64,000 bases of DNA from NCBI RefSeq assembly GCF_000708675.1, contig NZ_JELR01000002.1:1116001-1180000 (forward strand). The letters are read 5' to 3'. The notes below the pieces were generated by a model. That model worked only from the letters and a program-made list of their open reading frames with translations. It was not told the DNA's origin and did not search any database. A program made the translations under genes and the position numbers. This DNA comes from Microbulbifer sp. HZ11. Its GTDB lineage: Bacteria > Pseudomonadota > Gammaproteobacteria > Pseudomonadales > Cellvibrionaceae. Each line of letters begins with the position of its first letter. The first letter of the stretch is position 1. Positions 17,400 through 26,887 of the stretch are shown one piece after another.

Positions 17400-17431
17400 A
17401 AAAAGGCCGACTCTTACGAGTCGGCCTTTTT
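17400..17431 (+). terminator. Terminator of tRNA-Leu copy 2
   Basis: AAAAAGGCCGACTC and GAGTCGGCCTTTTT form a stem with a TTAC loop and a T tail. Confidence 0.9.
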
Positions 17432-17509
17432 ATTTTGCGGAGCCCGCAGCCCCACCACCGCTGCCGGCAGGTCAACCGAGGGCATCAAAAGACGCCCTCC
17501 CCGCTTTAT

Positions 17510-20500
17510 TTAGCGGCCACCAACAGCGACCGGAAGAGGCTCCAGCATGGCGCTTTCCAACACCGCGCCACCCGTTACCTGCGCACTCTCCTCCCGCTCT
17601 TCCTCGTCGTCATCCGAGCCATCCAACGGCTGCAGCTCGCCACCGTGCAGGCGTACCTCCGGCAGGTTCAATACGTCGATACCCAGGCTGTAGGGAGCCA
17701 CCTCGCTGAAAATGCCCGGGTCCAGTTGCGCGATGTCGTCTACCGGGTTCTGCACCGCCGACTTCAGTCCCTGAGTGGTCTCGGTACTAGCGATGGAGAC
17801 GCCCTTGTTACCGATCGCGGTAAACAGTGGCATATGCCCCTCGAACGCCGGCTCATAATAAAACAGCGCGACGATATCCACAGACTCGGTGACATTGAAT
17901 CGCAAGGGGTTGATTACCGTACCGATATTGCCCCAGCGTTGCTGCTCGGTACCAATAACCGCGGTTCCGGCTGTAATGTGCGTATCGCGGAAACTCTCGG
18001 CGGTCAGCAAGCCAAAATTGGCGCTGGCCAAGGATAGGTTGCCGCGCCCCACATCGAGCTTTCCGATCACCAGATCATCGCTCTCCACAATCGACACATC
18101 GATATCGCCCCCGCTTGAGCGCAATGACAGCGACTCGAGATCAGATTCAATATCCAAATCACCGGCCAGGGTAAGGTCGGCGCCGCCAGCCTTAAGGAAG
18201 CCACCAATGGTTTCTGTGGTACTGCTGACGAGGACCACATCGCCTGCAGCGCCGTATTCCAGCGCCATATCACCGCCATTAAACTCGATGCCCGCAGCAC
18301 CACTAACGTTGGTGAAGTCCATTTGCTGACTGGAAACCAGGTTCAGGCCTCCCGCGGTATCCTGCAGAGACTCAAACCCTGTAAAGACAAAGTCTCCCAC
18401 CAGGTGTTGTGCATCCGAGTTACCGCGAATCTGCCACTGCTGCTGCGCGGCTAACTGCATCACCAACTGGTCGCTACCAGATCCCCCGGCCAGTTGCGTG
18501 GGCTGGCTACCGGCCATTATCTGCAAAACATCGTCGCCGGCGCCCAACAGCAGGTTATCCAGTAGTGTGCCGCCCATGACCACAGTGTCATCCCCAGCAC
18601 CAGTATCCAGGGATACCAAACTTCCCCCATCCAGTTGGAAAGCGTCGTTGCCACCACCGGCGACAATCTGCTCGAACCCACTGAAGCTCACCGAAGCCTG
18701 CGCATCCGAAACACTGCCACCGCTGGCGCCCAGAGTCCAACTCATATCGGCGTCAAAACCGTGGAGAGTATCGCTGCCGCTGCCCGCGGTGATGGAATCC
18801 ACTCCGGCGAAGCTCACCCCACCCATCTGCAGATTCTGCGGACCGGTCATGAAATAGTCCGCGCCGAATGACGGGCCGGTGTAAGCGCCAGTAGCTTCCA
18901 CCTGTTCTAGGTTTTCGAACAGCACCGTGAGGGAGTCGACAGTGGCAACTGCAGCACCCTCAACGAGTGCAGCATCGCGCTCGAGCGAACGCCAGAGAAC
19001 ATCATCCCCGGTGACAACATCTGTGCCTCCGCCGGCATCGACGCTCTCTACACCACTGAATCCCATACCCGCGACGGTGATACCGCCATCGCTCAGCACG
19101 AACCTTTCAGTGGTGGCACTGCCAACCAGCTCCGAGGCGCTCACACTTTCAATTCCGGTAAACGCCATCTCACTGCTTGTGAACGCACCGTCCACCCCCG
19201 CCAGCTGCACGCTGGAGATCGCAGTGACATCGTCGCTTCCAATACCGCCATCGACAGCGGTTACATTGGAGAATTGAATGCCATCTACAGTCAGAGCACC
19301 GTTATCGATGACCGCAAAGGTATGCCCGCTGTCATTTCCGACAATGCGACCAGAGCCCCCGGCGAACCGCTCGATACCTGAGATCAACAAGTCACCGTGC
19401 TGCAGGCTCGCAACCTCTTCCGCCAACTGCCAGTCCGCGCCGATGGAACTGCTCAAGCTATCCCCCTCAGCGCCACCAGCAAGTTTTGTCACACCCTGAA
19501 ACGCTATCCCGGCGACCTCGATCGAGCCGTCGCTGGCGAGCGCGAAACTATCTGCTCCCGCGCTACCTGTCAGGGTGTCAGTGGTCGCCTGTTTGATACC
19601 CTTGAGGCTAAGCGAGCCCGCAAACACCTCTCCAGCAGTATCAGACAATGTCAGCCCACCATTGTAGGCGCTGGCATCCAGAGAGTTATCGGCAGAAACA
19701 CCATCCACAAATGTCATGTCGTTGATGGTCAATCCGCCTACAGAAATACTGTCAGCACTGTTCAGAACAAATGCATCTACCCCGTCTGTACCAAACACAC
19801 CACCACTCAAGGCGTTGAGAATCTCTACATTCAGGAAGGTGATACCGTTATTTTCAGCACTGCTGCCACCGACGATCGTCCAGTCTGCGCCATCGAACCC
19901 GGTAACCGTATCAACACCACCTTTTCCGTCTATCTGAGTGGATTCGGAAACTATCTCAAATCCATTGACGATCACATTGCCATCAGCGTTGAACCAGATT
20001 TCATCACTATCGTCGGTAGCTCCAACTGCGCCCACGTCGAGCTGTTTGATATCGTAAAACTCGATACCCTCCGCGAAGACAAAATCGTTGGTCTCATTCA
20101 GATCTATCGTACCGGCGGAGCGCAGAGTATTGGTACCATCGTTACCATTCACCCGATTCAGCCCCGTCAGATTAAGATCCGCCACGGTAATTGCGCCCGC
20201 ACCGGTCACCTCGAAAGTTTCATCCCCTGCCGACCCGTCCAGCTCAGCCAGCACAGCCGAGTTCAGTGCGGCAAAGGTCAGAGTACCGGCCACCTGCAAC
20301 TCGCCATCGGTGCCAGTCAGGGCCAGCGCATCGCTGTAGCCGCTGGCATCCAGCTGGTCACCGGCAACGCCGGGGTTGCTTACGGCATCATAGGTTGAGC
20401 CATTGCCGACAACACTGGCCAGGCCGGTAAACGCCATACTTTCATAGGACACGGTTGCGCCGTCGTCGGCACTGCCGGTCAGCGTAAAAGCATCATCCCC

Positions 20501-23500
20501 TGTGGTACCGGTCAGCGTGGCTGCAGTGGTGTTGAAGTTCTCAAAGCCATCGAAGGTGATGCCGTTGCTGCTTTCTACGGAATCTGCATCCAGCAGCGCC
20601 CAGTTGATACCACTGGCACTATCAACGCTATTGCCGGTGCCACCGGCGGTCACGCTGGTAACACCGTCGAACTCGATCAGGCGGGCGGTGATACTGTCAC
20701 TGGTAAGAGTAAACACATCACTCTGCGTGCTACCGGTGAGCGACGCGGTATTGGCGGAAGTGAGTCCACTGAAGGTGATGCTGCCTGCGGTAACTTCCCG
20801 CGCACTGCCGGTAAGCACCAGGCCCGCACCAAAGGCGCTGGCATTGAGGTTGGCATCATTCGGGGCCGTGAAATGCTCGACATTGCTGAAGGTGATACCG
20901 TCGTGCAACACCGAATTGTCCGCATTCAGGGTAAAGCCCTGACCTCCACGGGAATCCACCCGGTCACCTTGATCCACACCGGTGCCGGCATCGACACTGC
21001 TCACGCCGGTGAAGTCAATATCCGCAACCTCGACGGCACCACTGCCTTGCAGGGTATAGACTTCCGCATTGGTGCTGCCTTGCAGCGCGGACGCGGTGGC
21101 ACTGTCAATACCGGTAAAGTCGATCTCACTGCTATTAAAGGCACCGTCGGTCCCAGCCAGGGTAACACCGGCGATGGCTTCTACGTCATCCGCGCCGGTA
21201 CCGGCATCCACACTACTGATGCCACTGAACTGGTGCGTGCCATCAACGGTCACCGCGCTGTCAGCAGTCACCACAAAGTCGTGCCCGCTGCTGTGCCCTT
21301 TGATCACCCCGGCGCCACCGGTGAAGACTTCGACACCTGCAATAGTGAGGTCACTATCCGATTCGCGATCGAGGGTAACGCTGGCCAGGTTTTCTGCCAG
21401 TTGCCAGTCGCCACCGGCAGTGCTGTTAAAACTGTCGGAGCCACCGTTGCCATCCAGGTTCGCAACACCGCGGAAGATAAACCCGGTATAAGTGTCGACG
21501 GTCAGGATGTTGCCGGTAGCCAGATCGAAGACTTCTTTATCTGTGGTGCCGGTCAATTTGCCAGTGGTGATGTCTGTGATACCGGTGATGGTCAGCTCAC
21601 CGGCTTTCAGCTGGCCAGTGGTGGTAGTGAGACTGATACCCGCACCGAAGGCACTGGCATCCAGTCTATCCGCATCGCCATTGCCGTTCAGGGAAGTCAT
21701 CCCGGAAATGGTCATGCTGCCAAAATCGATACTGTCATCCGTGTTCAGCGTGAAGCGGTCGGGACCGGTGGTGCCCAGCAGACCACCGCTGACTGCTGCC
21801 AGGGTTTCGGCGTTGAGAAAGGTGATGCCGTTGTTTTTGGCACTGGTGCCACTCAGCAGCTGCCAGTCCTGACCCGACATGCCGGTGACACGGTCGTCGG
21901 TACCGCCGCGCGCATCAATGGTTGTGACATTTTCAATGGCGATACCATTAACGGTCAGCTTGCCCAGGTCATCGAAGGCAATAATGTCATTGTTGTTGGT
22001 GGCGTTCAGGGTGGCGGTTTCATTCGCATCAATAACCCCCAGATCATAGAAGTCTATACCGCTGCTGCGAACATAGCCGTCTTCCATGGTCGGTGTGTCT
22101 TGGGCAACCAGCTTGTCGTTGCCACCACCGCCGTTCACACGGGAAAGCCCGGAAAGATTGATGGCGGCAGCTGTCAGCGCACCTGAACCGCTAGCCTCAA
22201 AAACGTCGGCGCTATCGGTTGCGGTCAGCTGGTCAAGGATCGCGGAATTCAGCCCTTTGAAGGTCAGAGTACCGGCCACCTGCAATTCGCCATCGGTGCC
22301 AGTCAGGGCCAGTGCATCGCTGTAGCCGCTGGCATCCAGCTGGTCACCGGCAACGCCGGGGTTGCTTACGGCATCATAGGTTGAGCCATTGCCGACAACA
22401 CCGACCAGGCCGGTAAACGCCATATTTTCATAGGACACGGTTGCGCCGTCGTCGGCACTGCCGGTCAGCGTAAAAGCATCGTCCCCTGTGGTACCGCTCA
22501 GCGTGGCTGCAATGGTGTTGAAGTTCTCAAAGCCATCGAAGGTGATGCCGTTGCTGCTTTCTACGGAATCTGCATCCAGCAGTGCCCAGTTGATACCGCT
22601 GGTACTGGATACACTATCGCTACTCGCCCCTTTAGTAACCAGCGCCAAATCACTGAATTCAAATCCAGTATATCCGGAAACAGTCAGAGTTCCGTCACTC
22701 TGCAAGGTAAAGACTTCCTGAGCAGTACTGCCCTTCAGTTGACCGCCGCTGGCAACAACCTCCCATGCACCAGTGAAATCAATCAATGAATTGCGAACAT
22801 GATCGCCACCCAGGGCCCAGATACCGGAACCTGTGACCTGGTCATTCCCGGACCCGGCGATAGTCGACAGCCCCGTAAATGTGAATGCATCCCTCGCGAG
22901 ATCCGCATTGTTCGAAGAATTTATATCCAGGGAGACACTCTGACCATTAGTATTAACCGAGGCAACACTGGTAGACGCGAAGTCAGAAAAAAGAATACCG
23001 CTGCTGACGGAGAAATCTGGTTCGTCTTCTGCCCCGGCGAGATGCGAGTAGATTCCGCTGCCGCTCGCATCATCGAGATACAATACCGCCAACCCGGAGG
23101 CTTTTTCAGAGAAACTGTCGTTTCCATCGGAGATCACCTCCTGCAGCGCACTGAAATCCATTTTGTTGACTGTTACCGTCTGCGAACCGGCACTGGAGCC
23201 GATCACGAAGTCGTGTTGTGTTTCCGCTGTTGTAGACGCGGTCAACTTATTGGCAGTAATACTGGAGATGTCGGAAATTTCCAGGGTGCCGGCAACCACT
23301 TCCAGTTCGGTATCGGTGAGCACCAATCCATTTGAGTAGGCACTGGCGTCCAGAGAAGGATTACCTGCAGTGCCAACGACAAAACCCGAACCTCTCTGCA
23401 AAAAGGCAAGATCACTGAAAGTCGTATTTGCGACAACAACGTCGCCATCGGACTCAAGCGTGAAACGCTCACCAATATTGAACTCCAGCGTACCGCGGTC

Positions 23501-26500
23501 AGTATTGATGGTATCGAAATCGTAAACATCCACGCCGGAGCCACTTGAGAAGAAAAGCTCAGCTTGCTCAGATCTATTCAGGGTCCAGCTATCGCCCCAA
23601 CCTATAACCTCTGTTCCGTTTTCGGTACCCTGAACTGTTTTTAAAGCATAAAACTCGATATTACTAGTGCTGACGTCAAAGTAATCACCCTTCGAACCAC
23701 CATTTTTAATAGTGAATATGGCAGTACCGACCGCATTGCGTGCCGAGAGCACATCAGTGGTAACCGTACTTAATCCGAAGAATACTGTCCCAGTACTAGC
23801 TGCTGCATCTGTCAACAGCGCAACACTGTCGTTCGCAGCTCCAATTACAACTCCATATTCGTAATCAGAGGCACTCAGATGACTACTGCTCGATCCAGCG
23901 CCGGGGGATACCTTCGCCAAATCTTTAAACAGCATCCCATGGATACCGACATAACCATCGCTACTGATTGAGAAATTATTTTCGATATCCTTTCCGGCCG
24001 TTAGATCCGCACCGAGCGACTCAACTTCCCAGATACCGGTGAAATCAATACCATTATTATTCGCACCATCGTCAATTACGGTCCAATCACCGGTCGAGTA
24101 GAGCTTATTTCCGGAAGCCCCGATCACACCGGTAAGACTGCTGGCTTCCAGATTTATATCCGTAAACTCTGCCACCCCATTACCGGTCACTGACAAGGCG
24201 ATACCGCCGGCCTGTCTCGTATCTATCTGTGCGACTTCAACGCCAGATAGGCCAATAAACTTGATCCCGCTATCGTCACTAGCGGTGTCGACAAATACAT
24301 CTGCCGCAACATCGCCATCATCTTTTTTAAGATAGACTTCCGATAGATCCAGCGCATTCAATTCACCATTAGACTCTACTTTGCTGATGCCACTGAATAT
24401 CAATTGAGTGCCATCAAACTCCGCGTTATTGGCAACGGTAACGGAGGTTCCACTGTCCACATCGAAGAAATAGCTATTAACATCACCGATAACGTTTCCT
24501 GAACCGCCGGTAAATGTCTCGACGCCAACAATGTTAAGGTCACTATCTACTTCGTGATCGTGGGTAACGCTAGCCAGATTTTCTGCCAGCACCCAGTCCC
24601 CACCGGCAGTGCTGTTAAACCTGTCGGAGCCACCGTTGCCGTTCAGTTTCGCAACACCGAGGAAGTTAAACCCGTCGTAAGTGTCGACGGTCAGGGTGTT
24701 TCCGGCAGCCAGGTCGAAAACTTCCTGGCCTGTGGTGCCGGTCAATGTTTCGGTCGTGATCTCGGTGATTCTGGTAATGACTAGACCACCGGCGTCCAGC
24801 TGGCCGGTGGTGTCGGTCAGACCGATTCCCCCACTGAAGGTACTAGCGTTAATAGCATCCTTGCCCCCGAGACCATCCACCGTATCGAGGTTTTCAAAAA
24901 TCACTCCACTGTATTCGATATTCCCAGAGCCATTTAGGAAAAACACATCGTCGTCAATACCATCAGTTCCATTATTCCCAAAGAGTGTGACCCCTGCACC
25001 GACCACCACACCATCAGCATTTGTGATCGTTGCAACACTCGCCGAGTCACTTTTAAGGCTTGTTACACCGCCGCTCGATTCAATTTCTGAAAATGAGGAA
25101 ATTGCGCTGACATTAAAGTAATGATTACCACCGGAGTTCGTTATAGTGAATGGGTTTACAGACTGGATATTTCCGAGAACGCTAACCGTAGGAGAATCCA
25201 GCTCTTCAGCTCCAAACGCCCCCACTTCCAACGAAAAATCATTGACACTAACAGCTGCGTTATTGGTAAAACCACTAGCAGCTATTACGTTCAAGGTGCC
25301 GTTACTAGCTGTTACTGTTTGTGCCGTGGCCAGCCCTACGATGTCTTCAGACACAAGATTCAGCGATGAGTCAGAGGACCAGCCCACACTACCGTCGACG
25401 TTGAGCGCTCCAAAAAACGTTGCAACTGTAACTGACTTATTATTTTCGAGTGCCGTACCTACAACGCTTGAAGCTGAAGTGTCGAGCGTCACGCTTGATG
25501 CTTCGATCAACCACTCGCCACCCTGAGATAGTCCGTCATCACTGACAGTATCGACGGATGTGGTAGAGGCAATAGAAATAGTCGATTCGGAAGTAGTTTT
25601 GACGGTTCCGCCAGTACTTCCCGAGTCACTTCCGGAAGCATTGATGGTTCCATCAACGGCAAGGCTTTCGGTTGCCGCGACCGTGATATCGCCGCCGTTG
25701 ACAGCGATCGCATCACCGGTACCCGGATCGGTAATGGCTTTGGCATCTGCTAACAACGCACTACCATCACCCAGTTCGATAGTTTTCGCGACAATATCAA
25801 TAGTACCAGCATTCGCTTTTTCTACCGTGCCATTACTAACTTGAAGCTTTCCAACTTCCTCAGCCGTATCTCCGGTTTTATTGGAAACGCTTGCGGATAT
25901 CGAATCACCAGCGAAGGCTCCGAGAGTGATTTTCCCACCGGAGGTCTCGATACCCGTTGCCTGAACAATACCGGTGTTATTCACAGCTGCGCTGTAGATA
26001 CCATCAGCAGCGCCAGCCTTCATTACTACCTGTACAGCATCCACCGTGCCGGAATTCAGAATCTCGTAAGCGGCATCAAACTCATCATCAAGAGCCTCTT
26101 TTTCTACTTCTACACCGATCAGCCCATCGCCACCCAGGCTCAGCGTGACGCGACCGCCGGTATGAATATTGATATTACCGCCAACCAACTCGCCCTGATC
26201 TTGTGCAGTAGACAACAGACCTGAATTCTTAACGCTCTCACCAATGAGTGTGATACCCCGACCGGCCCTGATCACACTGCCAGCCTCAACAGTTACTGAT
26301 CTGGACTCGCCATCTTCACTGGATATACTCGATGGATCTATCAAATTGAAAGCGAAATCGCCAGAGCCACTGTCAATATCGCCTTCCATAGCCGCGGCCG
26401 TCAGTGCAGCCACATTAACGGAAGCCCCCTGTCCGAACAGAACGCCCCTGGGATTGATCAATACCACATGACCGTCTGAGCCCAACCAACCCGCAATGCT

Positions 26501-26833
26501 GGTGGTACCATTCTGCACCTTATTGATCACCACGGAAGACGCATCAAAACTTCCATCTGCAACAGCGGTGAAGTCAAAATACAGCCCTTCCGACTGAGCA
26601 ATATTGAATGTTTCCCAGTCGAGTTTGGCAAACTTGCCGTCAATACTAATTTTGGAAAAACTTTCGTCGTCCACCTGATGTTTATCGCTGTCGTCGAAGG
26701 TAACAGCGTCGTCAGTGGTGAAGTCTCCAATATTTCCAACTTCTACAGAATGCGCCACGGTGGCACTCATCAGCCCCGCCAGACTCACCGCAACAGACAG
26801 CAAATTTCTTTTCATATTCATGATTCTTGCCAC
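17510..26833 (-). CDS. Giant TPS exoprotein (TpsA, filamentous haemagglutinin-type N-terminus)
   Basis: A 3107-residue secreted protein. A signal peptide (about residues 1-29, NLLSVAVSLAGLMSATVAHS) precedes a TPS secretion domain (about 30-280) with INPRGVLFGQGASVNVAALTAAA split around residues 126-148, the signature recognised by TpsB partners. The rest is a run of degenerate repeats of roughly 80-110 residues with the pattern LTGTTGDDAFTL, a short beta segment, GNGGADRLDAS and a GLVLTGT-like strand, as expected for a long beta-helix. The C-terminus has an acidic DGSDDDEEEREE patch and no autotransporter barrel. The frame begins at a GTG (26833) with GGAG 4 bases upstream; ATGs at 26821 and 26815 are alternatives. 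It follows the tpsB gene by 54 bases. Role inferred: adhesin or biofilm/contact factor; no toxin domain was recognised. Confidence 0.88.
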   Translation of the reverse strand: MARIMNMKRNLLSVAVSLAGLMSATVAHSVEVGNIGDFTTDDAVTFDDSDKHQVDDESFSKISIDGKFAKLDWETFNIAQSEGLYFDFTAVADGSFDASSVVINKVQNGTTSIAGWLGSDGHVVLINPRGVLFGQGASVNVAALTAAAMEGDIDSGSGDFAFNLIDPSSISSEDGESRSVTVEAGSVIRAGRGITLIGESVKNSGLLSTAQDQGELVGGNINIHTGGRVTLSLGGDGLIGVEVEKEALDDEFDAAYEILNSGTVDAVQVVMKAGAADGIYSAAVNNTGIVQATGIETSGGKITLGAFAGDSISASVSNKTGDTAEEVGKLQVSNGTVEKANAGTIDIVAKTIELGDGSALLADAKAITDPGTGDAIAVNGGDITVAATESLAVDGTINASGSDSGSTGGTVKTTSESTISIASTTSVDTVSDDGLSQGGEWLIEASSVTLDTSASSVVGTALENNKSVTVATFFGALNVDGSVGWSSDSSLNLVSEDIVGLATAQTVTASNGTLNVIAASGFTNNAAVSVNDFSLEVGAFGAEELDSPTVSVLGNIQSVNPFTITNSGGNHYFNVSAISSFSEIESSGGVTSLKSDSASVATITNADGVVVGAGVTLFGNNGTDGIDDDVFFLNGSGNIEYSGVIFENLDTVDGLGGKDAINASTFSGGIGLTDTTGQLDAGGLVITRITEITTETLTGTTGQEVFDLAAGNTLTVDTYDGFNFLGVAKLNGNGGSDRFNSTAGGDWVLAENLASVTHDHEVDSDLNIVGVETFTGGSGNVIGDVNSYFFDVDSGTSVTVANNAEFDGTQLIFSGISKVESNGELNALDLSEVYLKKDDGDVAADVFVDTASDDSGIKFIGLSGVEVAQIDTRQAGGIALSVTGNGVAEFTDINLEASSLTGVIGASGNKLYSTGDWTVIDDGANNNGIDFTGIWEVESLGADLTAGKDIENNFSISSDGYVGIHGMLFKDLAKVSPGAGSSSSHLSASDYEYGVVIGAANDSVALLTDAAASTGTVFFGLSTVTTDVLSARNAVGTAIFTIKNGGSKGDYFDVSTSNIEFYALKTVQGTENGTEVIGWGDSWTLNRSEQAELFFSSGSGVDVYDFDTINTDRGTLEFNIGERFTLESDGDVVVANTTFSDLAFLQRGSGFVVGTAGNPSLDASAYSNGLVLTDTELEVVAGTLEISDISSITANKLTASTTAETQHDFVIGSSAGSQTVTVNKMDFSALQEVISDGNDSFSEKASGLAVLYLDDASGSGIYSHLAGAEDEPDFSVSSGILFSDFASTSVASVNTNGQSVSLDINSSNNADLARDAFTFTGLSTIAGSGNDQVTGSGIWALGGDHVRNSLIDFTGAWEVVASGGQLKGSTAQEVFTLQSDGTLTVSGYTGFEFSDLALVTKGASSDSVSSTSGINWALLDADSVESSNGITFDGFENFNTIAATLSGTTGDDAFTLTGSADDGATVSYENMAFTGLVGVVGNGSTYDAVSNPGVAGDQLDASGYSDALALTGTDGELQVAGTLTFKGLNSAILDQLTATDSADVFEASGSGALTAAAINLSGLSRVNGGGGNDKLVAQDTPTMEDGYVRSSGIDFYDLGVIDANETATLNATNNNDIIAFDDLGKLTVNGIAIENVTTIDARGGTDDRVTGMSGQDWQLLSGTSAKNNGITFLNAETLAAVSGGLLGTTGPDRFTLNTDDSIDFGSMTISGMTSLNGNGDADRLDASAFGAGISLTTTTGQLKAGELTITGITDITTGKLTGTTDKEVFDLATGNILTVDTYTGFIFRGVANLDGNGGSDSFNSTAGGDWQLAENLASVTLDRESDSDLTIAGVEVFTGGAGVIKGHSSGHDFVVTADSAVTVDGTHQFSGISSVDAGTGADDVEAIAGVTLAGTDGAFNSSEIDFTGIDSATASALQGSTNAEVYTLQGSGAVEVADIDFTGVSSVDAGTGVDQGDRVDSRGGQGFTLNADNSVLHDGITFSNVEHFTAPNDANLNASAFGAGLVLTGSAREVTAGSITFSGLTSANTASLTGSTQSDVFTLTSDSITARLIEFDGVTSVTAGGTGNSVDSASGINWALLDADSVESSNGITFDGFENFNTTAATLTGTTGDDAFTLTGSADDGATVSYESMAFTGLASVVGNGSTYDAVSNPGVAGDQLDASGYSDALALTGTDGELQVAGTLTFAALNSAVLAELDGSAGDETFEVTGAGAITVADLNLTGLNRVNGNDGTNTLRSAGTIDLNETNDFVFAEGIEFYDIKQLDVGAVGATDDSDEIWFNADGNVIVNGFEIVSESTQIDGKGGVDTVTGFDGADWTIVGGSSAENNGITFLNVEILNALSGGVFGTDGVDAFVLNSADSISVGGLTINDMTFVDGVSADNSLDASAYNGGLTLSDTAGEVFAGSLSLKGIKQATTDTLTGSAGADSFALASDGSIEVAGIAFQGVTKLAGGAEGDSLSSSIGADWQLAEEVASLQHGDLLISGIERFAGGSGRIVGNDSGHTFAVIDNGALTVDGIQFSNVTAVDGGIGSDDVTAISSVQLAGVDGAFTSSEMAFTGIESVSASELVGSATTERFVLSDGGITVAGMGFSGVESVDAGGGTDVVTGDDVLWRSLERDAALVEGAAVATVDSLTVLFENLEQVEATGAYTGPSFGADYFMTGPQNLQMGGVSFAGVDSITAGSGSDTLHGFDADMSWTLGASGGSVSDAQASVSFSGFEQIVAGGGNDAFQLDGGSLVSLDTGAGDDTVVMGGTLLDNLLLGAGDDVLQIMAGSQPTQLAGGSGSDQLVMQLAAQQQWQIRGNSDAQHLVGDFVFTGFESLQDTAGGLNLVSSQQMDFTNVSGAAGIEFNGGDMALEYGAAGDVVLVSSTTETIGGFLKAGGADLTLAGDLDIESDLESLSLRSSGGDIDVSIVESDDLVIGKLDVGRGNLSLASANFGLLTAESFRDTHITAGTAVIGTEQQRWGNIGTVINPLRFNVTESVDIVALFYYEPAFEGHMPLFTAIGNKGVSIASTETTQGLKSAVQNPVDDIAQLDPGIFSEVAPYSLGIDVLNLPEVRLHGGELQPLDGSDDDEEEREESAQVTGGAVLESAMLEPLPVAVGGR
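20275..20611 (-). repeat. Long internal direct repeat in the TPS exoprotein gene, copy 1
   Basis: This 337-base stretch recurs at 22261-22597 (offset 1986 bases) with only a handful of differences. The encoded segment includes NWALLDADSVESSNGITFDG through TGTDGELQVAGTLTF, with a few substitutions between copies. Such identity is far above that of neighbouring repeats and indicates recent duplication or gene conversion. Confidence 0.85.
22261..22597 (-). repeat. Long internal direct repeat in the TPS exoprotein gene, copy 2
   Basis: The partner of the repeat at 20275-20611. A more diverged third relationship is seen between roughly 21380-21660 and 24560-24840 (offset near 3180), so duplication happened more than once. 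Confidence 0.85.
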
Positions 26834-26887
26834 TTAGCTCCATGGCGGCGCTGTAGCGCTGCCGATACCATTAAATTTGAATGTTGT

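Noticed and set aside
20873..22186. 437-codon frame antisense to the TPS exoprotein gene
   Set aside because: It overlaps the repetitive coding region entirely. The repeat structure alone keeps it open and no independent start signal is seen.
17510..26833. RTX-type calcium-binding repeats in the giant exoprotein
   Set aside because: Many GNGG-D and GGSGSD-like pieces occur, but no regular GGxGxDxxx nonapeptide tandem is present. The N-terminal TPS domain and adjacent TpsB define the export route.
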